From NCBI RefSeq assembly GCF_022539665.2, contig NC_081339.1:8801367-8865366 (forward strand): 64,000 nt of DNA. Direction: 5' to 3'. Source of the stretch: Daphnia carinata. Lineage: Eukaryota > Arthropoda > Branchiopoda > Diplostraca > Daphniidae. The notes under the pieces are model-generated. The model was given only the letters and a program-made list of their open reading frames with translations, had not been told where the DNA came from and searched no databases. Positions 32,432 through 44,334 of this stretch are shown piece by piece. Each line of letters starts with the position of its first letter. Within the stretch, counting starts at the first letter, position 1. The position numbers and the translations under genes were made by a program.

Positions 32432-34666
32432 ATTGGCTATATTTACCATTTTTACCAGATAAACTGCATACATTCGGTGTAGACCTTGTTTCAGCCTACC
32501 CCACGATCCTTCAATCCCTCAAACAAAAAGGAATATTTTCATCAACTATGCTTCTTGAACTAAGAAATATGAAAAAGCAAAGAAAAGGCATTATTACCAA
32601 TTGCGAACAATCTACATCAAAATGAAAAATGCTATTTTTTAAGGAATTCCATTTACGGAATACTTTTTTAAATGACCGTAGTCCGCGTTACGGGGTCCCT
32701 CGTATTACTTAGAATTGCATTTGAATTATATTAATTATATTATTAATTCGATTTGCGGAATATTTTTTAATAGCTGTAGGCCACATCAACCGATCTCTCA
32801 TATTACTTAGAAGTGCATTTGAATTAAAATATATTTTGCAGAATAACGGGAAACAATTTTAAAGCCATTAAGTTAAAAAAACATATAAGGGCCAATCAAT
32901 TAAAAATTTCATAGAAACATACTACTCAAGTGCCATCTAGTGGCAAGCGAGGTGTTGCTTCTAGGTATAATGGCGGGACTGGCATACCTGTTATTCACGA
33001 TCCGTAATTGCACCAGCTTCAGTTTCTATTATAGTATTTTTTGCGTGTTAAAATTCATCTAGTATAAATGAGATTTTCCATAATAATAACACAGTAAGTA
33101 CCGAATACAGTTCATTTTTCATAATCATCAATGTAGTTCACCGTGTTTGCAAAATTTAACATTTTAGGTTAACGGACGCCATAACGAGCTGTAGCCTTTT
33201 GTGTGCGATGGTTGAACGGTATAAAAGACTTGATGAAACAAGTTATGTTTGTAGATGTAAGTTAGATATAAGTTAGTTGTAAGTTAGATATAAATTAGAT
33301 GTAAGAAAAAAAAGTCAGGTTGGTGCACTGGTTCGAGTAATAGGCGTCAGCATTGCACCATGCACCCTATCACTTGTGACTCCAAATCACGAACCAAGCA
33401 CACGGTCATTCCTCCAATACTGTGACCGTACTTCGTGCTCATTGCATTCGAATCTGTTCGAATGCAATGTCCTGACTTTTTCCTTCTGCTTTGAACGGGC
33501 ATGGCCTAGGGGTAGTTCCAATCGGTGCTTAACCGTGATTTGTCTAATTATCTTTTGCACTTGTTATTAACTTCTTATTCCTCACCTCACGAGCCATTCG
33601 GAACAGTTTTAACGTTCGGAGGATGCATTACTGGGTTCGGGGCGTCAATTTTTTCCCCTCCCAATCCGATTTTGATCGGGGCATGTAATCGGGGATGCAA
33701 CCCCGATTGCAATGAATCGATTAGGCAGGTTATAGTGTTATTGGTTATAATGAGTTATTCCAACGAAACTGAGACCCTTACATTTTATCTTAACATTGTA
33801 TCTTAGTGCACTAGATTGCATTATGAAAAGAATAGAGCAATCTCCGGATCATACTTTGGTCCTTAGCAGCTGCTATACAACATGCTTTCATCCTCTTCTT
33901 AAATATGTGACATTTATCGCCGAAAGCACACAAAGTTGAAAATAAGTTTACGTAGTAAAGTCTAGTTTACTTTGCTATTCACGGTTCATCTGTCTACGGA
34001 AAGATTTGGAGACCTGAAAAAAACCTATGGAAAAATGCCGTTTTCGTTGCGCTTCCAGAAAACGTGTTTTTATCCAAATTCGATGAGAGTTGTTTTTGAA
34101 GACTCCATTTGGTGGTGGGTACATGGAAAATTTTTTACAGCGGAGATGAGCTTCGCACTCAAGTCAAAAGTATTTGTAAAGCCGTGAGACTTTCATGCAA
34201 ATAAGGCTACTTTGGCTGCCTCATGTGGCTTAACGGCTAAAGATTGTAATGAAATAAAAAATCATTTCGACACATCTGCATTAGGCTTATTACAGCTTTT
34301 CCTCCTAAGCTCTCGCGATTTTTAGAAATACTACAAAAATCTATGTTAAAAATCGAAAAAGTCGATTCCGCGTTTTTACAGTGTCTTAAGTGTAATTCAA
34401 GCTCAATAGGTGGCATTATCAACGGTAAATAGAGAAAAAAAAACTTTGTTTTGTCTGGTTGATCATCCAACTAAAATTGCCTAGCCTTTTTCAACTTCCA
34501 AAGGAAATCAAAAGTAAATTTTCAATTACTTCCTGTCTTTCAATTATTATGTAAAAAAACGTCGACGTTGTCTTATCATTATCCAAATGCATTGAAGTCC
34601 AAAAAGGTTTTGATGATTTAAATACGTTGACGTATCGTTTCATTACAAAACAAATTACTAACGGAA
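32432..34666. other. Intergenic
   Basis: No gene is supported. A short TAGATGTAAGT-type tandem repeat lies at about 33250-33305. The single long plus frames at 33376-33806 and 33972-34187 have no recognisable motif. Confidence 0.4.
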
Positions 34667-35764
34667 ATGGAGGAAAAACAGGAACATATTATAGATCCAG
34701 CTCTTGCTGGTGATATTGATGGTGTTAAAGATGTGATATTTAAGGTGATTTTTAATAAAAAGAAACACGATGTTAGCTTTCCCTTGGATGCCACAATTGC
34801 TCAGTTAAAGGATCACTTGCACACCATCATAGGTAAAATGAGCATACTATTGTGTTACATTTTTGGAGGAAGGTATTTAATGACAAAATGGAAATTCAAG
34901 GTGTACCAAAAGAAATGCAGAAAGTCATGGTTAAAGGACTTGCCCATGATCAAAAATCTTTAAGAGATTCTGGAATTGTTTCAGGATCCAAAGTCATGGT
35001 CATAGGATCAACATTCGATGATGTTCTAGCTGTGTCTCATCAAACTGCACAAGTATTGCCTGATATAGCAAAACATATATAAGTAGCAATAAATATCATG
35101 CACAAAATACTTCCTTAGTCAATTCCCGAAGATAAGGTAAAACCAAGTGTTACCAAAGAGCCATTTTCTCAGCAAAAAATTCACAAAAAGATTTTGGACA
35201 AAGGACCACCAGAAGATGTAATGCCTGGTGTAAAGAATGTGAAGGTTTGTTTGTGAAAGATATTCCCCAAAAAGTATTTTTTTTTCAATTATGCCCATTG
35301 CTAGGAAGCATTACCACCTCATCCATTGTATGGAATGTGTAGTCGTGGGAAAGTGAGACTGACTTTTAAGATGGAAAATGACCAGATTTGGATAGGTGGG
35401 AAAAGTTTTATTTGAACTATTGAAGTGAGCTGTTGAAACACAAGTAACTATTATTCACATTTAGGAACAAAAGAAAGAACGGAAAAAATCAGCATGTCTA
35501 CAATCAAAACCATTGTCAGTGAACCAATAGAAGGTCATGAAGAATACCACATACTTGTAAGACATTTAACGACATATTGCCGTCTTGTTTCTTTCTCTAA
35601 GTACCGTATTAGAGGCCAAATAATCAAGCATTTAAAAAAAACTCTTGTACCAGGGGATCCAGCTTGGTCCAACGGAAGCATCAAGATATTGGATATATTG
35701 GATACCATCCCAGTTTGTGGATGCAATAAAAGAAACCATTTTAGGAAAATGGCACTATTTTTAA
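34667..35764 (+). CDS. UBFD1: UBFD1, ubiquitin-like domain-containing protein (245 aa, 6 exons)
   Basis: Exons 34667-34832, 34901-35052, 35119-35244, 35305-35395, 35465-35556 and 35654-35764 join in frame at GT-AG introns of 60-97 bp. The first two exons form the ubiquitin-like fold (F-K-V-I-F-N-K-K-K-H-D-V, then M-Q-K-V-M-V-K-G-L and S-G-S-K-V-M-V-I-G-S-T). The rest matches the conserved UBFD1 C-terminus: D-K-G-P-P-E-D-V-M-P, K-V-R-L-T-F-K, W-I-G-T-K-E-R-T-E-K, V-S-E-P-I-E-G-H-E-E-Y-H and a final G-K-W-H-Y-F. The family was linked to NF-kappaB signalling and polyubiquitin binding in mammals; its biochemical role is poorly defined. It is shorter than the human protein at the N-terminus. AATAAA lies at 35833-35838. 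Confidence 0.93.
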
Positions 35765-37905
35765 TTTAAAAAATATGGCCCTTTTCCTGAAGTTGTCAAT
35801 TGTTTCAAATGCTATTTAAGACTGCCTCTGCCAATAAAAATTGATGGTGTGGGCGCGTGAAATGAATGCGTAAATTAACTTTAACTTAGAAGTTACCCCA
35901 TTCTCAACGCTTTCTACTTCGAAGTGTAACATGAGGTTAGTAGTAATATATTTCGTTAACGGATTTGCTGGTGATTGTTTCTGAACGGCATAAAGTGTGT
36001 TTGAATAAGCCACATGCAACGGGTGTTTTTTTTTGTCCAAAACAAGTTTCAGACAGGTAAACTATAGACAGAAAATTAGAACTTGCTGGAGATGAGATGT
36101 TAAAAAACCAAAAGTATGGAATGGGATGAATGCTGATCTTATTGCGGTTTGCAACCAGTGTTATATTTTATGAAATATTTGCGCAAACTCACTTGTTAGC
36201 TTTACCAAACTAGAAAATCGGTTGGAAGAGTGGTTAACTGTTGAACATGAAGTCCGTGTTATCAACTATTCTGTGACTTAATGAAAAATTTTAAAAACCC
36301 TGCATAGTAATAGTTGTAATTCCTCAATCACGAAATCCGAGTTCTTTAGCCCTTTCTGGCTTAAGTTCAGGATGGATGTCTTCGAATAGCGAAGTTCATA
36401 AACTTTGAAACCCTTGATGTCTAGCTGACACAAATTTGGGTGAAACTGCAAGCTAACTTAATTAATCTTGTCGAGCTTAATAACTAGTCATCTGATATAA
36501 GCTAGTTGGGCATTATCGTTCGTGATTTTCCCTACTCTTTAGCTAACAGAGGCCGCCCTACACGGAACCGGCTCAGTTTGAGTTTCTGAATGGTAACGGT
36601 GGTATCATCAAATCGAGCTTAAATTTTTAGTAAGGATTATTCCCAAAGACTTTAAGTAGTACAAAAATGAAAACAAAAAATCCTCGACGAAAATTTTTTT
36701 TTTAAATTAATCCCTTACCACGTACGGCGTAATTTATACTGATAGCGCAACTATCGATTTCAACAATAACGGACGGAGTTGGAATTGTGGAACCGCTTCT
36801 ATTTCCTAGCTTAAAGGCATGTATTTCCTTCTCTCATATTTTCATTAAAAAAATTATGATGAAAAAAAAGAAGGGATGCTTCCCTTCATACAATTGCAAT
36901 GACAAGCTCCAACTGGAATCTTAGGATTGACAATCATTGTCAAAAATAAGCAATAACGATCCTACATTAGTTTGACGCTCCTTTTTCAACTGGTAACTGA
37001 TAGGGATAGAATGAAATCGGACAATGCTTAATGCTTAGGAGTAAACGCAAATCGAAATACTGAAATCTAATTGTAAACTGAATTCGATGATTAACATATG
37101 CGTTCTCACCTCATATAGCTAACCCATAGCCGATGCATTAAGTTATTAGTGCTAACATCGGCCGCTAGGCGATATGAATGATTCTTGCATTTTATTAATG
37201 GTGTTCTCTTGTGCTGGCGTAACAATCAAGCCACACCCCAATTCGTGAGTGCTTGAAAGTAATTCGAAAATTAACGCAGCTGACTAAGTTTTTTGTTTCA
37301 TGAAAGCATTGTATAATATTCATCATTGTTTTCCCCATAAAGTTCATTTATGACATTTTGGAACAGTTTCCCAGAATTTAAATGAGAGTCAGTTTTACGA
37401 CGGAAAATGCACGATTACTTTATCAACGTGGTTTGGTGCCGCAATTCACTGTATATAATAGTTGCATGCATATCTAAACGTAGCGGCACTTGAAATGAAT
37501 GGGTATGGCACCCTCCCAATAGTGGGATTGCTAGTAACCCAGAGTCTGTAAGCAAATACAACTCGAAACGTCAAGCGTTGGTATGGGATTGGCCCACCAT
37601 TCCAATGCAAGACTGAATAGAGAGGTAAGAGCTATCAGCTGATGTCATGATAGATCGGATCAATAGCTGTACTATACGATTCAGTCCATCAAGACAGGTC
37701 TGGGGATACTAGCATGTCAATCAAGTGCTTAGCGCAACCATTTTTTTTTTCTTTTGTTTACAATTAAGTAACATTGCGCAACAATGAAATTCTAGCTGCT
37801 AATACTAAATTTTGAGCATTGGGAGCTCTATTTGATATTTTCAGTTGAAAACTGGGAAAACCACGCCAACGGTGGAAATGCAGCCTGAGAGGATCTTCGC
37901 TACGC
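35765..37905. other. Intergenic
   Basis: AT-rich sequence with no supported gene or RNA. The UBFD1 polyadenylation signal lies at its start. Confidence 0.45.
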
Positions 37906-37912
37906 TATATAA
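37906..37912 (+). promoter_or_regulatory. TATA box of the decayed Tyr-rich gene
   Basis: TATATAA lies about 60 bp upstream of an ATG at 37965-37967, in the position expected for a small secreted-protein gene; the following exon is decayed. Confidence 0.4.
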
Positions 37913-37964
37913 TGCAATAGAGGTGGGGTAAAAATCCTGGAAATTCACAAATATTCAACTTCAA

Positions 37965-38690
37965 GATGCCATTAGCGATGAATCATGTTGACGGTAGGTA
38001 CTAGGTACTATTTACGTCGGTGCCTTCAAACTGACTCACTCGTCTTCTGATTTTGGTATGCTCTGTTTGCAATCGTGAGTAAGAGGAAACTGTTCATCTT
38101 TTTAGGCTTAACTGACTGTTTTTCAAAATAGTTTGTTATATGAATCATTTGCCGATATGTTTAATTTTTTATATCTTTATGTAAATCTGGCGTCACGCTG
38201 TTGTTGGACGTTACCGCTTCAAGCAAGGGTGTACCTAGGGGTCCGTCCTCATCTGTATACTACACAACTACAGTAACACCCTATGCCCAATGTGTGCTGC
38301 TGTCTCTTACTACCGCACCAACTCGCCCCAACATTACACCACGAATGCTGCTCCCGGATACTACACCGATTTACTCCAGTACTATACGACCATAATGGCC
38401 GAATAACAAAATACCAGTACGTATTCCGCTCCAATGTACTACAGTGAAGTCCCTAAATACGTTCTTGCTCCAAGTTGCCATAACGAGATTCCAGTTTACT
38501 ATATCACCACCACAACATGCGCCACTCCTAACTACTACGCCGAGACTTAAAATTGTACGCCACTAAAGCACCAAAGTACTATATACCTAAAGCCAAATAC
38601 ACTACTTACGGCACACCCGACGAATCTTCCGTACCCCAGAAGAGTAGTTTTGTACCGAACTTTACTACTACTGATGAATTGTTGGGAAAA
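37965..38690 (+). pseudogene. Decayed Tyr/Thr-rich structural protein gene
   Basis: Between 38200 and 38660 all three plus frames in turn encode Tyr-rich runs such as V-Y-Y-T-T-T-V-T-P-Y-A, A-P-G-Y-Y-T-D, A-P-M-Y-Y-S-E-V-P-K-Y and T-K-A-P-K-Y-Y-I-P-K-A-K-Y, separated by frameshifts and stops (for example TAA at about 38548). This is the signature of the repetitive Y-Y-T-T/A-P-x-Y-Y proteins that I associate with Daphnia. The pattern shows an ancestral single reading frame broken by several indels. The first exon near 37965 is a guess. Confidence 0.6.
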
Positions 38691-41600
38691 AAAAAATAAT
38701 TAAAAAAAACGGACTTCCTCTCTGCTAAGACTTCCTCATGTTATTCCCAAGACCTTCCCGGACGTGCTCATATATTATATGATTCCCATTTTAGTCTGTT
38801 CCGAAGCTCTTAGCGATCTATTCATTCTTAGTTGGATATACAGGTATTGGCCGATACCTGTACTGGTCACACCAACTAGACATTTCGAGTGGTAATTGCT
38901 GGCTAGCAAACCCACCAGGTGCAGTTAATGGGAAACAAAAGTTAGAATGAATGCAGAAGAACTGATGGATAATATCATGTATAATCCAAGTACTGCTTAT
39001 GATATCTGAAGCAAAAAATGAAGCGAACTTACCCAAATGACAGGAATATCGAAAATAAAGGGGTTTTTGGTGGGGAGGATCAATATTCAATTAATGTGCG
39101 TAACCCAAATGTCTGTCATCATTGTTGTCAAAGGGTCTAATCACATGAATTTTTGTTTTGCGCTTAAACAACGTTACTAAATAAGATCTTGAATGGGTGT
39201 CGATACATCCCAGGAGAGACGAAGAATTTTAATAGTTTAGGGTTTCGTCGACTTGATAAATAATTAGACTCAAGCGGTGCTTTTAATCTGTTGTGGTTTT
39301 TGTTCCTCTTTTCTACACCTACTCCCGGAAAAGTCATACTCATAAGAATGAAATGGCATGTAAGAAAAAGATCAAATAATAGCTATTCCTTAGAAGCGTA
39401 AAATTTCTTACAGATATTGAAAACAAATTTTTTTTATAACATTACATTTGTTTTTGGTTTTGCCTCTTTTGCTTTTGATCCCGCAATTTAGTAAAGCTTA
39501 GACCGCTCACTACTCTTCAGTTTATCACATCACATTATCACTTTCTATCCCGCAGTTTACCCTTCCCATTTGTTTTTGTTTTTCAACTTTTCTCGAATTT
39601 CTCGTTTGAAGTCTATCCAACATCCTGTGCCTCACTAAGTTTATTTTATAGAATTATTTCCAATATTGGTTCTATATAACTTCGATATGGTATTTAAATG
39701 ATTGTCCCAAACGTAGAAAATTTTGCCTTTATAACTGCTTTATGTATTTTTTTTTCATCATCCACAGTCTGCATTGTTTAACTTCCAGTCTCTTCTCACA
39801 ATCACATTACTCCTTATTTGCACATGTGCATATATTCGATCGTTGGCTCCTAGTCTACTCGATCGTAATAAAACAGGGTGAGTTTACGTGCATCCTTATA
39901 TTAATAACAGTCATTGGGTATTCTTTAATAGTATTCTTATCTTTTAATAATCCATCAGGGGTATATGTACCAAAATTTGTTAGACAAATGTTTAAAGTTT
40001 ACGTAGAGCTGTTAAAAAAATGTACATAGAGATAATGTAACAGGAACATAGACAAAATGTAAAATGAAGAACAATCCATGTTTCGGCTTGCAAAGTCTAA
40101 TATTTGTCTTCACTTTTTTCAGATTTCTGGGCTTGTTTTGGAAATGTGCCCGAATTGGAGAGAGAAAGAGTCAGTATATTGCAGTATCCTGTGTTTTTAT
40201 GGCTATTAATATTTTGTTCTGGTCTTGAAGTCCATGGCACTTGTTGATTTGTGGTACAATTAAACTTCACAGATAAACTTGAGAACTTGTCATAACACCA
40301 AACACTACAGATTTTATGGCACATTTCATTTCTAGATTACAATTCATAGCTTTTACTTTATCCAAAATTAATCATGCCTATTCAGGACTTGAAATAATTT
40401 TTGTTTAGTTTCTACTAGAACAAAATCTGATTGAAAATTTTAGGAAAGTATTAGCAGTGAAATAGGTGGTGTCTTCACTTCGTAGATCACGAAGACTGGT
40501 CTTGGGTATCGGATGAAATACCTTCTTTAAGTCAGCAGCCAGTGTTATCATAGCATTCGCGAATCACTTTGGGCTTACTATAGAATATGAATTTATTTTC
40601 CTTTTTTGATTTTGTTTGTTTGGGACGTGGTGCATCAGAATCAGAAAATAGTCTAAAAGTTTTCTTTAGTTTTTGTGGCTAGAAAACTATGTTTACCCGC
40701 AATCCAAATACGCAAATTATTCATCGAGATTGTTATTTTGTTTATTCAGGACGTATTTTTAACATTATTTTTAGATATTTTTTAACTTCGTGAGGATCTA
40801 GAGTTCTTCCTTATTAGTTTTTTAGCGAAACTTAGTAAAAACTAGTAATAGTGTACAGTGTACGGCAAACAGATTTTGCAATCATGCAGAGGTTTTTCTT
40901 AGATGTTTGATTTCTACGAAAAGCGCTCACTGACTTTTTGTAAACGTACAAATCGATTTTAAAGACGGGGCATGTTAAAACTAATCGCTAGTTGGCTTAA
41001 AGACTCTATAAAGTCTAACAATACCAATGCGTAAAGTAAGTAACAACAGCCTTTTTTTCATACTTGCTTCACAAAGTTCCATAAGAATAGGGACAATATA
41101 CGAAAATAAATAAAAACCAACGCCGGGTGCAGTCAACTGTTGAATTAAAAAAAAAAATTTATGCATGATAAATGAGTGCGACAAAGAAACTTTTGGGCTT
41201 ATATGAAACTAAAAATTGAAACACTATGCATCGTTCCGGTGTTTCCTATCCTGCCAATTCAGCCGGGGTCCTTACTTCCTCGAGCCTACGACTTTTCAGC
41301 CGCGTCTGCCGGCGTCTTCTATTTGTCAGCTCTCGTTTTTCTTAATTAAGTTATATTTGTTTGGTTTGTTCATAGCTCACAGTACATATTAACTAACTCT
41401 AGCACTCACTATTGCCGGTGAAATTTTGTTTGTCAAATTATTTATTCTGCCAAAGGAAGGCGGCGATTTTCCACCGTCTATATATGAATCTACAATCATT
41501 AGCTTTGGGACATTAGAAAGCAGTGGGAAGGTCAGCCGCGCTGTTCTCGTTTGTTGATAGTTTTTCAATTGGAATTTCTACGATGCAAGAATTTGCTCTC

Positions 41601-41786
41601 TCCATCACCCCCATCCCCCCCAAAAAATAAGAATTAAAAAAATGTATGTATATTTGTTATCGTTCGGCATCGTTGGAGGTTGATAAACTCTGCAGACGAT
41701 ATTCTGATCCATTTGTCAGCGATTTGGTGTTTTCATCTTTCGGTTTCCTCTCACGTGTTAAAAAATTTAATCATTCAACAGACAAT
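38691..41786. other. Intergenic
   Basis: No supported gene. Two short minus-strand frames (38818-39090 and 40981-41184) share a chance-like L-T-A-P-G run and are not otherwise protein-like. Confidence 0.4.
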
Positions 41787-43979
41787 ATGGAAACACAAAT
41801 GGAAAAAATTCCTGAGCGTAAGTATTTATACATTAAAAAATGCAGTTTTCGTTGATTGTATTCCACCACAATAATGGCTGAAATCTTTGAATGTTACTTG
41901 TAATCTGAACATGTTATTTTAGATTGTGTTTGTCTGGGATAGACTGAGTTTACTGTGCCCACTTACCGATAGAATCTACCTTCGTTACTGATTCATATAG
42001 TTTTGAATACATATTATTTAAGTGTCTTCTTATTCCGTTCATTAGATTGCCCAGGTATTCAAAGTGAATCTGCTGGAAAAGCATCCACCTGTGCTGGTAA
42101 AACAATATTTTACAATTTTTCTGTTAAAGAATAGAATGATTATATTTGATGATTGTTATTATTGGAAGGATGCCCAAATCAAAAAATATGTGAATCAGGT
42201 GAAGCAAAATTGGAAGACCCAAAGATAATTGCTGGTATTCAACAACGCATGTTGAATGTAAAACATAAGGTGAGTTGTTTTGTTAAGTTTTATCATTTGT
42301 TCCTACAATAAACTGTACTTCTAATTTAGGTCCTTGTTCTCTCGGGGAAAGGGGGAGTAGGTAAAAGCACAATAACTACCATGATAGCACGGGTGTTCGC
42401 GCAGGACCTAACCAAAAATGTATACATTTTTGTGAAAGGTTTTTTCCTCATCATTATTGTTATTTTGAAATAGATTGCTGTTATGGATGTTGATATTTGT
42501 GGTCCATCAACTCCTCGGATCATGGGTGTTGAAGGTGAAACTGGTAAAGAATATTTATTTTGTAACTAGCTTAATGTGGCACTAACCATTTATTGCAATT
42601 CCAATTTAGTTCATCAAAGTGGTTCAGGCTGGTCTCCTGTTGTAAGTTTAATCTATTAAATAACCCAGTTGTTTATCTTAACCATCAGAATAGTATATAG
42701 GTGAAAACTTATCTCTTATGTCTGTCGGATTACTATTGGGAAGCCCTGATGACGCAGTGATTTGGAGAGGACCCAAGAAAAACGGTATATTTTATTTTTC
42801 TAGTTATGTCTTACTAGTTAGGCCCCTGTACGTTTCTCAGCGAAATCGTTGGGAAAAGTCTTAATGGTATGCAATTATTCAACGTAAAATTTCGAGATTC
42901 GTTTTTTTTTTTTTTACTATTTAGGTTTAATCAAGCAATTTTTAACTGAAGTTGATTGGGGTTCATTGGATTATTTGTTGATGGATACACCTCCTGGAAC
43001 ATCAGATGAACACTTGTCAGTTGCACAATACATGATACCTTGCAAGCTTGATGGAGCAATAATCGTTACATCGCCACAAGAAATTTCTCTACTAGATGTT
43101 CGCAAAGAAATTAATTTTTGTAGAAAAGTCAATATTCCCATAATTGGGATAGTTGAGAACATGAGTTGGTCAGTTTTTTACTTCATTTATTAAAGCCTTT
43201 CTTTTTTTTTTACAGACTGCTGTTACTTCTACTATCTAACATGTATATTTATTTTAGGTTTGTGTGTCCAAAATGTACTAAAGAAAGCATAATATTTCCT
43301 GCTAGTACAGGGGGTGCACGACAAATGGCAAGTGAGTTCCAGTTGCCCTTCCTTGGTCAAATTCCCCTCGATCATCGTCTAGCGCAATCTTGTGATGAAG
43401 GAAATGATTTCTTCGAAACATATGCTGATTCAGCAACCGCCGCAGCTTTTACTGAGCTAGGCAAAGGTACAATTAAAATAGTTATTTATTTATTATTTTT
43501 TTTTTGTCTTTCCTTTTTTCCGGGAAAACCCTAGAATGAAATCCTTCAATGCATGGGATTGGCCTAATCAAAGAACTTGTAATCGTTTTACCGTAAAATG
43601 TGGTCGTTGACGCTTAGTCCTCTATTTTTAAGGGGGTGGTGGGGGGAGGTTGAAAGGGGAGATGTTGGAAGGGGAGATGTTGGAAGGGGAGATGTTGAAA
43701 GGGGGGAGAGGGAAACGAAAAGCATTTTCTGCATTTTTCATCTTCGGATTGTCAAATTAAGCCAAAACTAAATATATGGGGAAAAACGACAAGAATAACA
43801 CACAAAAAAACAACATTATTTTAAGAAACCTAAACATCATTGTATCCGGTTGTACAATTACTATACTGGTTTCCGTCATAACCGAACACACTTACATTTA
43901 AAATATAGCAATATGGGCTGAACTAACCTTTTGGTATATTGTACTTGCAGCCATTGACGCGGAAATAAGGAAACTGTGA
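41787..43979 (+). CDS. NUBP1: NUBP1/Nbp35, cytosolic Fe-S cluster assembly scaffold ATPase (315 aa, 10 exons)
   Basis: Exons 41787-41817, 42046-42096, 42169-42269, 42330-42419, 42474-42543, 42610-42641, 42694-42784, 42925-43168, 43258-43466 and 43951-43979 join in frame at GT-AG introns. The N-terminal ferredoxin-like motif C-x13-C-x2-C-x5-C (Cys 12, 26, 29, 35), typical of Nbp35 and absent from Cfd1/NUBP2, binds a stable 4Fe-4S cluster. The deviant Walker A is G-K-G-G-V-G-K-S (67-74), followed by D-V-D-I-C-G-P-S and [12 protein letters not shown] (Cys 240, 243) would hold the bridging cluster. It works with NUBP2 in the cytosol. The ATG at 41787 fits the family length; 41799 is an alternative. 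Confidence 0.95.
43647..43702 (+). repeat. Minisatellite, 17-bp G-rich unit
   Basis: About three and a half copies of GGGGAGATGTTGGAA(GG) lie in the last NUBP1 intron. Length variation is likely, but no function is evident. Confidence 0.7.
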
Positions 43980-44334
43980 TCTATGCCGAACTTCAGCTTC
44001 CTCAAGAAAAATCTGGAAGAAGGCATTCCTAATGACTTCCAACGTTTGGCATTTCGCTCACGCAGAATCCCTTGTAAGTTTCTTCGTTATCTTTTCACAT
44101 GGTTAAATCGTTTGTGTGCTTAATACACTCACAAATACTTGTAGAAAGATGCCCAAACACTCTTTCGCCACCTGCCCAAGAGGTATGGATATTGAAACCA
44201 TCAAGTATTTTTCTGAATCAGTTTAGGTCATTCTTAAAAATATTTGTTGTTGGTTAATTGTAGTTCTAAAGTGAAAAAATCAAATTATGTCTACGCCATG
44301 AGTTAATTTATTTCTGAAATTTTATCAACAATAA
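43980..44334. other. NUBP1/LIN9 convergent 3' region
   Basis: Four bases after the NUBP1 stop, an ATG at 43983 opens a short frame (M-P-N-F-S-F-L-K-K-N-L-E-E-G) that ends in a good splice donor at about 44072, with an acceptor near 44145. It may be spliced 3' UTR or a small overlapping gene; no family was recognised. TTTATT at 44307-44312 is the LIN9 polyadenylation signal on the minus strand. Confidence 0.35.

Noticed and set aside
33318-33500. tRNA-like boxes near TGGTGCACTGG and TGGCCTAGGGG
   Set aside because: A-box matches occur, but no B-box lies at a suitable distance and no cloverleaf can be drawn.
38818-41184. Two short minus frames sharing L-T-A-P-G
   Set aside because: A five-residue match in otherwise unlike, AT-rich frames is chance-level; no splice sites link them.
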